Assembly (NCBI GenBank): GCA_002914845.1
Contig: JXTC01000485.1
Location: 1 to 64,000, forward strand
Length of the DNA stretch: 64,000 nt
Source: Trema orientale
Lineage: Eukaryota > Streptophyta > Magnoliopsida > Rosales > Cannabaceae
Direction of reading: 5' to 3'
The position numbers were made by a program, and so were the translations under genes. Every line of letters starts with the position of its first letter. Position 1 is the stretch's first letter. Shown piece by piece: positions 31,109 to 44,000 of this stretch. The notes beneath the pieces were generated by a model that did not search any database, was not told the origin of the DNA, and saw only the letters and a list, made by a program, of their open reading frames with translations.

Positions 31109-34100
31109 TCAAACACTTGATACTAGATTGGGAACCAAGTCGATGATAAAGGTGCGAATTTCCATTGGGGCGAGTTCCACAACTAGTGCTGCAGGATCAA
31201 CTGGTCCACCCCTGCTAAGCTTGGAGTCGTCATTTTCCGACGACGGGCCTTCTACTTTCCACACCAGTCTCTTCTTCTCCATTACTCTTCTCTCTTGGTT
31301 GGCAGACAAACTTGTCTCCGTCACTTTGCTAATCTGAGAAGCAAACATGAGGCGACATATAATGTAAGAAATAACTGAATTGTCGACAAGCCAAGAAGCC
31401 TGGCTAGTGTCAAGGAGTTCATTGCTTCTACTAACCTCCTTTCCTGGAAACAGCTTCTTCAGCTCCACATTTGTCAATACAGATAGATCCTTGTCCTCTC
31501 CAATCTTTGCATGGTTTTTAACAATCCAAACAAATAACCACATAAGTATGAAATAAAGATGTGGAACATCAGAATTCCAGACCAACAGGCAGAAGATTCA
31601 AATAGTATCAAAGAATTTTTCTTCTATTGCAGAATAGATCTACCACATGAATTAAACAGAAAGCAATATATTGCTAGCTCAGGGAACAAAACTTCAAATG
31701 GCTAATATGTAGTCATCTTCCACGAGTAAGACTTTCTAAAATAAACATGGCATTCAAAGCACGCAGAAGAACGAAGAAAATGAGAACATCCGTTAAAATT
31801 ATACCTCATATAAATGTGCTAACCGAAGAAGAATTTTCCCACCATCAAGGTCCTGCATGATTTAGGAAGAGGGAGAAATTAAAGATAAGCGTATGACAAG
31901 GCAATTACAACTCGTTTGTGTTTGCTACAGCCACTACGGTCCAAACTCTCCTGGAAGACACTCAATTCTCAAGTAAAATAAATTATCATCATTTGAGTAA
32001 TCATATAAAGAACTCATAATGAGAAACAAAAAAGAAATGTCGTCCAACGAAAATTGTTACCTGAAGAGTAATTATAGCAACATTGTCAGGCAAACTGTAC
32101 GAGGAATCAATCCCAGAAAAGGTTGGTCTATGAGAATTAATCCAGTTATCACTATCCTGCGTAGAAAGGAATGACCTATTGGTAACCAATTCAAAATTAA
32201 TAAAAATATGTAATGTACTCAACAATACTTTCTTCCCCTTTTCCTGAATATCATCACCTGCTCAGAGAAGGCAAATAGAAGCGGAGAATATATCTCCTGA
32301 CCATAAGACCGGCGCCACTTGGCACCTTCTCCCAGGGGGTCAATTCTGAAATAGAGTTTTCCTTGAATCTGGAAAAAGTAAATCAGAATAAAAGCTGGAT
32401 TCTAATATTTCTAGAATTTATCACTTAAGAAAGAATTCAGCAAGATACTATATCTTGAGTTGTTGACAAAATACATGAAGTAAAAAAATAAGGACATCTG
32501 AAGCTATAAAATTTTTCAAAGACTTAGTTGAGGGAAAAATTATTATTTTGCCATCAATAATACGATAAACTACAAATCCATATTCGCATAAAAAATCTTG
32601 TCTACACCAGAGATTTTCATTGCACCTATATCTTATCAATTGAATAGGACTAGGTTAACTTTGTACTTGCAAAGGAGTTTTGTTCCCCTCTAGAAGCCAG
32701 AACAATTAAGACAGAACGTTGTTGAGAAAGAAGCATGGATATACCACGTAAACCTATGGTTCCAACATAAGAACTCAGAAATGATTTATGAAGAATAGCA
32801 GACGCTGAGTAAAGAGCATGAGTTACACAGTAAATAAACTTACAATTAGTCCCTTGCAATCGTTAAGAACACACACTGTTTCATTTAGAGCCTCTGCAAC
32901 ACCTCTTGAGTCATCTAAAAGTAGTCTCCTGTTATAGTAAGACCAGAGGAATTTCAAATATGATATTGATTTATATAATTTAAGAGCTATGGGCTTACCT
33001 GGATACACTTTTGTTTTGTGTTTTTTGTTTTCTTAAATGAAGTGGAAGGTGAAGATCTTGAGAAGATCCAATCACTCTTTTCCTTTTAAAAAACAAAAAA
33101 CACAAAACAAAAGTGCGTCCAAGTAAACCCATAGGCAGTCATAAGCTTTACTCACGGCTATCCTAATTAATCCATTTAAAAAAAAAAAAGTTATCAGTTT
33201 CCTGCCTTAGTTTATAGTTGCAACCTATATCATCTCGTTAATTTCTTCTGCTTGTTCAGGCAGTGGATTAGCTTCGACTTAAACAAAAGAAGATGGTACT
33301 ACATAAAAATTAAGCATTCAGCGTCTTTATATGTAATCACCTTTTAAAATATGCTTTGTGATGGAGAAGCTCTAGAAAACACCATACCTGTGGAGCATCA
33401 GCTCTATTTGTCCATCTAGTATACTGGATCCCCCAACAGATCGATCTACCAAAACTGAAAATTCTTTTTTATCGTCTTGCATGTAAATCCCAAGATTAAT
33501 CTGAAATGAGAGCACAAAAGTGTGAAATGATTTTGGACATTAAAATGAAAAATACAAATTCATCAAGAACGTAGGAATTTCAGTGCATTTAATATGAACA
33601 GCAAATCAATGTATAGAGAAACTAAGTCCTCATAATTTTTATACCAGCAGTGCCTTTTCATACATTTTTTTTATAAGAAACGAAACTTATATTAAAATGA
33701 GGAGAATACAAGAGAGGTTGGATAAGAAATCCACCCAGAAAACTAACAGCGAAGATACAACAAAAGGGCGTTCCAATCCCTGACCATGTCAGAGAAAGGA
33801 GCGCTATTAAAATCCTTAACCTCATGTAACCAAGTAGCTACCCAAATTCTAATCCTATCCCACAAGGATTCCAAAGAATCTTCAGTGTCTTTTCATACAT
33901 GAGTAAGTCCATCCTAATCATACTATGCCTAATGGAAATTAAAAGCTTAAAATTTTAAAATATGATCAATCATAGAAATAAGAGAGAGAAAAAAAATAAA
34001 GCAATATGGTTGGTTTTTTAATCCAGGTGACCAAGTGTAAACATACTGGATAATAATTTCCAGCAACAGGTTGATTCACGTTAAGGTCCCAATCTGCTCT

Positions 34101-37100
34101 GTAGTCACGAATCTGCAAAATGTGAATCCAAGGATCATTATATGATATTTCCGGAAAAAAAAGGATCATTGTATGAGCCTAATTGGAAATAAACTCATAG
34201 AAGTGTTCCTGTATCTTAAGCAGTTTAGTCAACTGACAGAAAGATAAAGGCCTTCAACAATGAATTCATTACTCTGAGATTTGCAGAACTCCTAGTCGTA
34301 GATAGTGGATGAACAAGTTAATATACCCGTTTAATAAAGTCACGTCCATTAGAATCAGTGTAGAACGTCTTATTGTTATCCACGGCAGTTGTTATTTGAG
34401 TTACAACTTCTTTGCCTGTTCCATCATTAATAGGTATCGGTCCGACCTGAAAATGCAGATATTGTTAATGCATATAAAATTACTTTTATAAACTAACAAC
34501 CAATATTCAGCATTATAATTCAAGTGAGGAACTGGTGCACCAAGAGGGTGTCGTCCCTGGAAGAGCCATCTAAAGCACCAAGGTTCCCTCATAAGTGGCA
34601 CTTTCTTCACTTTAAGCATCGCTCAGGAGAAAACATATATGATAGACAATCTGGTAAGCTTACAATGTATTCAACTTCAACATGTTCTTTTCCCTTGTGA
34701 AGCCTGGTGATCTGCATACATGTTTGATGCAGCATTACTAACAAAAAGAAACTGGAAGCTTTATAAAGGAGTAACAATAGAAGATATGCTCTAGCATTAT
34801 AGCTTGAACTAAATTGTCAAAAAGTGATGAGATATATTTTGTTGATAAAAACAACAAGATAGGACTTGTATTTAATTATGCAGCAACTGGACAAAAATCC
34901 TCATATTGTTCTAAAAAGTATTGTTCATTCTACAATGAGGACACTTGCATGCTACGAGTTCATAAAGTATGACATATCAACCAGAGCTATAAAAAAGCCA
35001 ATGCATATGATAAAGAAAAAGCAAACAATTTTCTGAATTCAAAAGAATCCCGTATAAACCGTTCTAGACTGACAAATGATGAACAATGGCATTCAGGGGG
35101 TGAAATGGGAAAGCAATATCCAGAGAAAACACAACACACATTGCAACAAAGTGACAAAGCACCTGATATATCCATGAATTTATCTGTTGATGTACTTCGT
35201 CTATTATTGGTCCACGCACTATGGTGGAAGAGACCTGAAACATACATGAAATATAAATAATTAATGGAACTCCTTAGACTTACCGTCCATATCCTGTAAT
35301 GGAGATTTTTGCATACCTCTTCAGGTTTTATGATAAATGTGCCATTTGGACGAAAGATATATGCTCCAGAATTCTACGAATAAAACCAGTGATAGAATAA
35401 TACTTTAGAGATCATAAACGTAAATATTATGCCACCTTACCAGACACGCAAGCTCAAAATACCAAAAGAAATCGAATAATATATAAGTGCAATACATCTA
35501 TCCAATTATCTACCTGAGGAACTTTATCACTGCTCCCATTATATCCAGTGTAAAATCCATAAGATTGTTTCACTGTTTCCTTAACCTTCAAAATGAAAGA
35601 ACTATTAGCTACATATACTGCCTTTATCCACTCGTAGCACTGATCCCACGCATAAAAAAAAAGGTCAAGAAAAAGCCTGCTAAAGGCATAGGGAGATGAT
35701 GAAGAAGGAAATAAAAGCCCTACAGACAGTAATTACGCAGCAGTGAGGTCCATTACATACCAAGCTTCTGCTGTTGACATAATTAGTAAGTTTTTCTTGT
35801 TCTGTTGAAAAAGTAAGCTTCAGATTTCCTTGGCCAACTTCAACAGTAGATGCCTCACTAGTATTAAATGTGTATACTGATGATCTAGATGAACTGGAAC
35901 CTACAATCAATAAAAGACCAAATTAAAACTCTGTTGCAGACTTGGAAAATAAAGTTTCACATCATGTCCCTTAAAGAAAAGATTTATGAGGTATAGGAAC
36001 TGCAAGAGAGTACCTGGCTTTTTGGCACTTGAGATAGTGTAGCTGCTGAAACCAATTGGTGGTACGGATACTGCAAACACGAGCCAATACTTGGGTGTCT
36101 GAGTTGGAGTGTGACCTAAATATGCCTTAACATGGTAATTCCTTAAGCTAACATAGGCCTCAACCAGTGGAACAAGTTGCGACTCAATTTCTTTTCCTTC
36201 TGAATCATGAACCGTGACATCTTCATTAAACACCTAAGACAACTATAATTTGTAAGTAGAATTCCGACTTTCAAGTAATTCATATAACTAACATCTCTCC
36301 CATCAATATTACCGGACAAAGTTCTTAAATTTTGTGCTTTACATCATTGGACAAGTAGAGGCATATATTCTCATTTCTGTTCTGTTATGGTATAATTTAA
36401 ACCATTAGAAACATTCTAGTATTCATCCATGTATACATGTAATTTTTTACTTCTATATGTTGTTCACATAGGAATAAGTACATTTAGTACCATTTTCAAA
36501 TGTAGACATGGAGAAGTAGTAAAAGACATGGCTTGGATGCTTTATTATATACTCAACTGCATAAAAGCAGAAGTGCTTTTATAATTCATTATCCCCATGT
36601 TGGCTCTCAAAAGAAATAAGAAGTATAATAACCATACATATCAAGTCAGGCTCGAAGTGCAATAGATGAAAGCAGAATGGAATTACTTACTGGAATTCGA
36701 ACCACATCTTCTCTCTTCCATCCAAGAGAGTTGTAGATCACGACAATCTATAGATGAGGAAATGCCATTAGATTATTTAGTATGAAAGTTGAACTAATTA
36801 CAAGGGAAAGAAATGAGTAGTAAAAAAATCTTTCCGTACCAAACTTTTCCCTTCAGACAGATGAGCTTCTGATGCAGGACAGTAGCTTACATTTAGAAGT
36901 GGGCACTGGAACGGAGAACAAATAAAAAGAAAAGAATAATCAGGAGGGTAATAACATTCTGGTAATGCAAGCATGAGATGAAAATAGTTCGCAAATTTAA
37001 GGGATCATGATGTTTTGCCTGTTGGAACTTTGTAGTTGGTTTCTCACGTCCAGATGCAGGTTCAACTAAGCAAGCAAGTGAAGATGAAACTAATTGCTCT

Positions 37101-39933
37101 GCCTGCCACAAGACAATACTCAAGTGATTGACATTCAAATCAGAGATGAAGAACAGAAGTCAAGTTAATTCACACCTCCTTGTAGCCTATAGAGAGTCGT
37201 TTGGCATAATCATTAGCCACATGCTGCTTTTCTGTACCAGTGACTGCATCATGATGTTGAGCAATTGCTAAGGCATCTCCTAATGAGTCTGTATTGGTTG
37301 ATTTACTCCTCCCTTTGAAAAACTCTAGTTGCCTAGCAGCCTGAAAATTAATTACACATAAAAGTACTACTACGTAAATCTATTTCTAAACATAAGATAA
37401 AGTGGTAAAGTAAAGCAACAGAAGAATAATACCAGGTAATAGCCACTCATTATTCTAACATAACGTTTCAGGGCTGGCCTGCTGGTGAAGTATCCTGTCC
37501 AGTAAGCGTTGTCACGATCTGCATAACTGCAAAGATGCATGCTAGAAATTCTAAGAAAAGATTGACATGGGACAGTTAGAAACTGTACTAACTATTGAAT
37601 GTCAAACTCACGGAAAGAAGTCGTCAGTCTTGAGTGGCCAGGATTCATTAGTAGCATATTTTGCATCCGTATATATGGACGGAGAAGAGTACAAAGCATT
37701 AACACGACCATCCTAGCAATATCCAAATCAAACCATTTAGAGTTCACAATTACAAAATTCCAGAAATAAAAAAGGACAAAAGAAAAAGAACATGAAATCA
37801 TAAAGGCAGTGAGTAACTATTGCAACAAATTAATTTACCTTTCAATACTATCATATGAACAAAGGGAACCAGACAGATTGAGAATAAATAGCATGGAGGT
37901 ATTAAGTGATGAACTATCAGTAAGAACAAGCTAAAGCCATTTATGGAGTTATTAAGGAACAGTTACCAAGTTCACATAGTGAATAAGCTTGTCCAACTGC
38001 CTGAACCATGTGTGTGCATACTGATACTTAAAATCAGTACCCATAGTCCACATGATATGATTTGTCCGAGTTATGTTAGCCTGAGGATAAAAAAATAATT
38101 TCTGTCAGCAATTGAAACAATATCTTAATGAATTAAGAAAAAAGAGTCTTTCAAAATAGCTCATTGTGATGAACATATCCATAATCACAGCTTTACTCCA
38201 CTGAAGGAGAGAGATCTCTTATACTCCATGATATAGTAATTCATTAGATGCAGGTCAAGCAAAATGATTTTACCTGAGAGACTGCAGCAGCAACAAAGTC
38301 ATCAACTCGCTCTTGAACATTATAATCAAACAAATCGGGGTCATCCTTCAAGGAAATAAAATACAAATTATGAGCTTATGTAGACAAGTTACATTAAAGA
38401 AAAAATCACTAGAACTTCAATAAGTTTCATTGGATTTTACTTGAACTACTGGAGAAGCATCATTGACCTCAAAATAGAAACCAGATGGAGGTTCATAGTT
38501 CTGAGGGAATGCACCGGCAAAAATCTAAAACCATTAAGAAGAGACTAATTAGGAGAAACCGGCAGACAAATTTTATTCAACATTAACATAAAAAGAAAAC
38601 AAGATATAAGTATGAAATGCAGCTGACCAGAGACACAATATTTCCAATTTAGAAAAATATCTAGCATTATTGACAAGTCATTCAGCCCTTCAGAAATGGA
38701 TAAACATGAGAGCTAAAGCCTCGTTTTTCACCTGAGATGATGAACCAAGACTCTTGGAACCACGCCAGACAACTTCAAGACTCTTTTCATTTTTACGCTT
38801 GGCTCTGTCTTGGTAATCTATCCGACCATAAAAAAATGAGTCGAATCCAACCTATATCAAAGGGAAAAGTGGTTCATGCCATGTGGAAATATGTATACAT
38901 ACAAAAGTTAAGGTTCCTTTAAGAATCAGAATAATCATCAAATAAAAGCGTCCAACTTCATTATTTAACTTCATTATTTAAAGCAAAAGAAAAGGGAAAG
39001 TTTCTGCTCAAAGGTGAAAGCATTAATGTTATATGCTTACTTCTGCTCCCAACAAGTAAGCCTGCACTGCAGAATGTCCAAAAGGGTCAATCTGCCAACC
39101 AATTCTGGGAGTGACATTAAACTCCTCCTTAATGAACCGATGCCCAAGAGTTGTCTGATCAATCATGTCAATGTAATGTGTCGCTGCCTCATCATGCATA
39201 CTCATAGCCCCATTTCTGCAAGGAAAAAAAAAAAGAACAATAAAAATAGGATTAAAACAACCCAGTTGTTCTTTTTCTCCAGAGAGTTGGAACCATAAAA
39301 GTTGCAATGTTTAATCCTTTGTAACAATGAGTGGGTGATTACATGAACTCAAGTTGGCCAGAACTGACAAGCTGCTTAACCACAAGCTGCATTGCCTGAC
39401 TCTGATCTCTCCACCATCTTTGAAAGAAAGCCTGAATTTATGAAACAACAGAAGACTATTAAGTAAGTCAAACATACTCATGAGACATTGACTCAAAAGA
39501 AAAGGGAAATGGAAGAGATTCGCTTACCTGTTCAACATAAATAAATTTGCGATTCTTGTCAGCCAACAGTGCAGGGATTAAAGAATCCAACACATTTTGC
39601 ACGCAAGCCCCCTTTTTTTTTTCCATTTCCAGCACAAATAACAACATGAAAAAAGTCTGAGATTTCCACAAAATTGATATCAAAAAGTTAGTAAGAGGAG
39701 TGGACAGAGAAGGGAGCTCAGCTGACCTGGATGGAATTGTTGGAACCGACATAGTACTGATCAACGGTCTTCAACCACCCAACATCGTCGTGGGTGTGAG
39801 GAACCAAATGAACGTTAAGCTTCCCACTGACTATGGTGTGAGAGGTGTTATACACCATGAACTTGGATTGGCCCCCAACTACTACTGCCGCCACCATTAC
39901 CACCCACAACAAGAGCGCCGCCTCACTCCCCAT
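31109..39933 (-). CDS. Lysosomal/vacuolar-type alpha-mannosidase (GH38), copy 1
   Basis: 29 exons give 1017 residues: 39933-39727, 39611-39528, 39431-39343, 39215-39041, 38851-38732, 38524-38441, 38345-38274, 38080-37967, 37712-37612, 37526-37433, 37340-37176, 37102-37019, 36905-36840, 36747-36691, 36233-36014, 35900-35761, 35585-35514, 35373-35317, 35234-35163, 34711-34664, 34446-34327, 34112-34047, 33500-33388, 32928-32844, 32368-32258, 32156-32061, 31852-31805, 31504-31436, 31333-31109. A hydrophobic signal peptide (1-22) is followed by the GH38 zinc motif HTHDD (H48, D50), the nucleophile in WQIDPFGHS (D170) and HHD at 409-411. The enzyme removes alpha-linked mannose from N-glycans in the vacuole or apoplast. 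Intron 12 has a GC donor. Exon 2 could instead start at 39656, adding 15 residues. Confidence 0.95.
32997..33134. mobile_element. Fold-back MITE-like element in mannosidase copy 1 intron 23
   Basis: Arms of about 45 bp face each other: left tatgggcttacctggataca then cttttgttttgtgttttttg, right reverse complement tatgggtttacttggacgca then the same cttttgttttgtgttttttg. The spacer is about 45 bp. Target duplication not clear. Confidence 0.7.
33666..33882 (-). mobile_element. 5'-truncated LINE insertion in mannosidase copy 1 intron 22
   Basis: Flanked by 18-bp repeats with one mismatch (33648-33665 cagtgccttttcatacat; 33883-33900 cagtgtcttttcatacat). Read on the minus strand it ends taatataagtttcgtttctt ataaaaaaa, a common plant LINE 3' end with poly(A). 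Just upstream an open frame ends [18 protein letters not shown]... then stop, as a LINE ORF2 tail would. Inserted antisense to no gene: it is in the same orientation as the host transcript. Confidence 0.75.
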
Positions 39934-41078
39934 ATTCTCACTTTTCTTTTGGGTATTTGGGTTTTGGGTTATATCTTATATATATTAGTAATTTCAGCTT
40001 GGATTGCTTGTTTTGACATACATTGAGTCAAGTCATCAGTTCCTAAATGGACTGACAGATTATATAATACAAAAAGAGATCAGTCTACTTGAAATTATGA
40101 AAGTTAACACTTACGTTTGAGGATTAACCAACCCGAGAATTTCTGAAACAAGCAACAAATTCTCTCCCTCTCTCTCTTGCTTTGACAGCCTCAGTGTCTG
40201 CATCCCATACAATTGAATGTATATATTTCTTTTCTTTTAATTTACTTTGGTCAGACTCATATAATAAAGAAAGAGAAGAGTGCAGTGCAGTGCAGTGCAG
40301 TACTGGGAGTGGGACACATTAGGTGGGTGGGCCTTATTCCTTGTTATCCATCTAAATTATGAACTCTACTGCTCTAATTAAGACTTTCTAAGACAAATTA
40401 TAAATTCAGAAATGGATATTTGGATATTCTTCGTGATTAGCATCCTCTATTCGCTATGACTTTGATTTATTTATTTATGTCAAATATCCTCTAATATATG
40501 ATTTCATGTTTATCCACTATTCTACCCCTTTTTATAATAATTATTGCTCCAGGCGTGGACTGGAGTGGAGGTGCACGTGAAAGCCATGGAGCATCTTTAA
40601 CAGCTTTTTGCACGTCAAAATTCAAACCAATTTGTTCAGTTGTTTTTGAGCAGCGTTGCGTTAGAAGACAAGACTTTCCTTGGTACAAAGTTTACAAACT
40701 ACAAACTACAAATGCAAATGACCCATTTGCCTGCCCAGAGAAGAAGACTTCATTCAGTTCAGGCTGAAACAAAGAAAACGGTTTTGCTTTGTGGAGCTGT
40801 GAAGTGAAGTAATATGTCCCTTGTGGTTTTCTCGTTTATGGCCTTTGCTGAGGAATAATATATCTCATTATAAGACAAGAAAACAACGTTAATCTGCATA
40901 AGACATGTTTGGCCGATTCATCATATCTCGTCTTTTATTATTGTTCTCAACATTACTATTACAACACCACCAATCTATTCAGAGCTACAACCACTCCGTA
41001 TACGGAAGGCCACAGACAATTTCATTTTCATTCTCGAGCAAAATGCAGAGAAAGCCCTTCATTCCTGCTCTCTATATT
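39934..41078. other. Spacer between the two mannosidase genes
   Basis: Holds the promoter of copy 1 and the 3' flank of copy 2. A pentanucleotide array gcagt x5 lies at about 40280-40300. ORFs here have no protein-like features. Confidence 0.5.
39975..39984 (-). promoter_or_regulatory. Candidate TATA box, mannosidase copy 1
   Basis: TATATATAAG on the minus strand, 42 nt upstream of the ATG at 39933. With usual spacing the 5' UTR would be only about 15-20 nt. Copy 2 has its own candidate at a similar distance. Confidence 0.4.
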
Positions 41079-44000
41079 TCAGGAACCAAACACACGGATG
41101 TTTGCAAAGTCGATAAGGAATGTGCGGATTTCCATGGGGCCAAGTTCCACCACCAGTTTCTCAGGGTCGATAGGCCCTCCCCTCACCACCTTCGACTCAT
41201 CTCCTGGTCCTTCTACTTTCCAAACTAGCCTCTTCTTCTCCATTTCACCTCTTTCTTGATTCGCCGACAAATTTGTCTCCGTCACTTTGTTGATCTGAGA
41301 AAACAAAACAATGTCAGATATAAATTAATTTCTCTACTTTTCTGGATAAACTAAACAAAGCATTCAAGCTACCCTGATTAACAAAGTCATGCTGGCATCG
41401 CCTTTTACCTTCTTTGTACGAAATAGCTTCTTTAGTTCCACACTTGCCAATGTAGAGTAATCCCTGTCCTCTCCAATCTTTTCATACATCAAACACCCGA
41501 TAATAGAAGGAATTCAGAATACGAAGAATGATGAGACAATAGTGAACAAAGAAGTAAAAATCGACACAACTCAAGGTGTTGAATTCCAGAAATCAATCAT
41601 GACTCGTGAGTATCAAGAGTATAAATTAATCAGTCATTCACCCATTAAATTTAGCTAATGCAAGAAACATCGTTTCAGATATTGGGTTTAGCTTGCTAGA
41701 GGCACCTAAACATAACAATTATCTAGTTTAATAACAAGTAGATAGCATTTAAGTGCCAACATTTCCAGCATCAATTTGCTTTCTGATTTCATCAATCAAA
41801 CTGTAAGTGGAAAATCAGAGGTTCCCAGTAAAAGGGATGCGATATAAAGAGAAACTCATGAGAAATTAAAAGCTGACTATAAATATTGTTATTGCTTTTT
41901 GACAAGTCCCCAGTCGTGGGCTGGTTGTTGGGATTTGGTAGTTGGTTATAGTTTGTTTATTAGAATTGGTTGTTATGGAGTGAGGGTTGGACCAAAAACC
42001 AACTACATAATCCCAACAACCAGCCCACGACTGGGGACTTATCACTTTTTTGCCATTTCAGTAGGGCAAAGGGAAATTAGACCTCGTATAGGTGCGCAAG
42101 TCGAAGGAGTACTTTTCCATTTGCAAGCTCCTGCAGTTCAGAAAAGGATCACACTTTTACCCTTCTAAGAAAAATTCCAGTAAAACAAATACAAAAAGAA
42201 ATATAAAACTACAGACGAAATTTCAAAGCTTCATTTTGTAGCTACAACTTAGCGATCTGACAAATCTCGGGCCCATGCATACCTGGAGGGTTATCAAAGC
42301 AGTGTTGTTTGGTAAAGCATAGGAAGGGTCAACTCCAGAAAATGTTGACACATAAGAATTTATGTATTCATTTCCATCCTGCAGAATGAAAAATAATCAC
42401 CTAAGCATTGTGGTGAGGTATCAACCTAACAATTTAACCATTTTACTTCACCTGTTCTGTAAAGGCTAAGAGAAGAGGAGAGTATATCTCCTGGCCAGTT
42501 GTGCGGCGCCACTTGGCACCTTCCCCAAGAGGATCAATTCTAAGATAAAATTTTCCCTGTATCTGATACAGAAAGGGTAAAGGGCAATCAACCAAAAAGA
42601 CTCGTAGCAGAAACACCATATGCTAAAGAAGTAAATCAGACAAGGCAGATGGGAGGGAGGTTCATATTCTGAGAGTATACAGATACGAGGATTCTATTAT
42701 TTGAACTCATCATGATAAAAGAGACAAATAACTGCATGTTTTTTAAACTGTTCCACTTAATCTATTGAGCAACCAGTATGATCTTTAGAATCAGACCCTG
42801 CAAGATGGGCCTAACACGGTCATGACAAACCCGACAGAAAAGAATCGTGAACATCTGTACCAAACTTTTAGTTCTCCATGTTCAGGTTACAAATCTTGTT
42901 CATAGATCATTATTTATGCAATTGTTAATAGAGACTAGAGTTTGGTTAAATAGTATACTTACAGTTAAACCCTCGCATTTATCAAGGAGACAAACTGTTT
43001 CATTTAATACCTCACCAACCCCTCTTGAATCATCATGAAGTAATCTCCTATAAAATCATTGAAGCTCGTTAGAAATCATGAAGCAGCAACCGTAGTTGAT
43101 TAAATCAAATACTTAAAACCAGAAAACAAGAAAATAAATTAATTATTTGCCAAAACAAATCAAAGACAATAGATACCTGTGGAGCATCAGCTCTATCTGA
43201 CCATCCACTAAGCTGGATCCTCCCACTGAACGATCAACTAAAACTGAAAGTTCTGAGATGTTGTCTTGAACATAAATTCCAAGATTGATCTGAGAGAGAG
43301 AGAGAGGAACAAGGAAAAAAAATAAATAAACAAAAGAAACTATAAACTTATAAATGAATTGAATACCAGGTTTAAAGAAATAAGTGGAAGATGGGTGTAT
43401 TGACAAGACTTCACAGGTTTAATTCGTTTTTCTTGGGCAGGTACTACTGTCACGTAAGGGGTTGTAACGATAACCCAAAGTCAGCTATTTGTTATAGAAA
43501 ATGAAAAAACAAAATATGGCAGCTTTTTTGTGGATTCATTCTCAAAAGAGAGATGAGGACAGCAGAATTTAGTAAATACTCGATTTCAATTGATATTTTT
43601 CAAAAATAATAAGTGTCCAACAGATGCAATTAGACTATAATTAGCTTGTCAGCTGTAGTTCAATTACGTGGTTCACTAAACAAGTAAACTAATGAGATGG
43701 AATGGAGAGAAGACTCCTGAAGACATCCATATTTGAGGATAAATTGAATATCAAGAAACGGAAGCATACAGGATAATAATTTCCAGCAACTGGCTGATTA
43801 ACTTGCAGGTCCCAGTCTGTTCTAAAATCCCGAATCTGCAAATCAGTTGAAAATATCAAGACTGGAAATTGCCCCTGAGAAATAACTTAACAACAATTGA
43901 GAAAAGAGAAAACTTCCGTTTCATATCCCACTCTGAATATCTCTATTAAGTTTTCCATCAAGTAAACATACTAGAGTGAAATTGAGCAAAAATAACTGCT

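Noticed and set aside
31109-31585. Mannosidase C-terminal exon read as one 158-codon ORF
   Set aside because: The frame runs through an intron between 31436 and 31333; copy 2 shows the splice clearly.
33666-33882. Cryptic exon of mannosidase copy 1 in intron 22
   Set aside because: The open frame belongs to the LINE 3' end; exons 22 and 23 join in frame without it, as in copy 2.
40498-41259. Plus-strand ORFs of 89-116 codons between and over the mannosidase genes
   Set aside because: One is intergenic without motifs and the others are antisense to the last exon of mannosidase copy 2.
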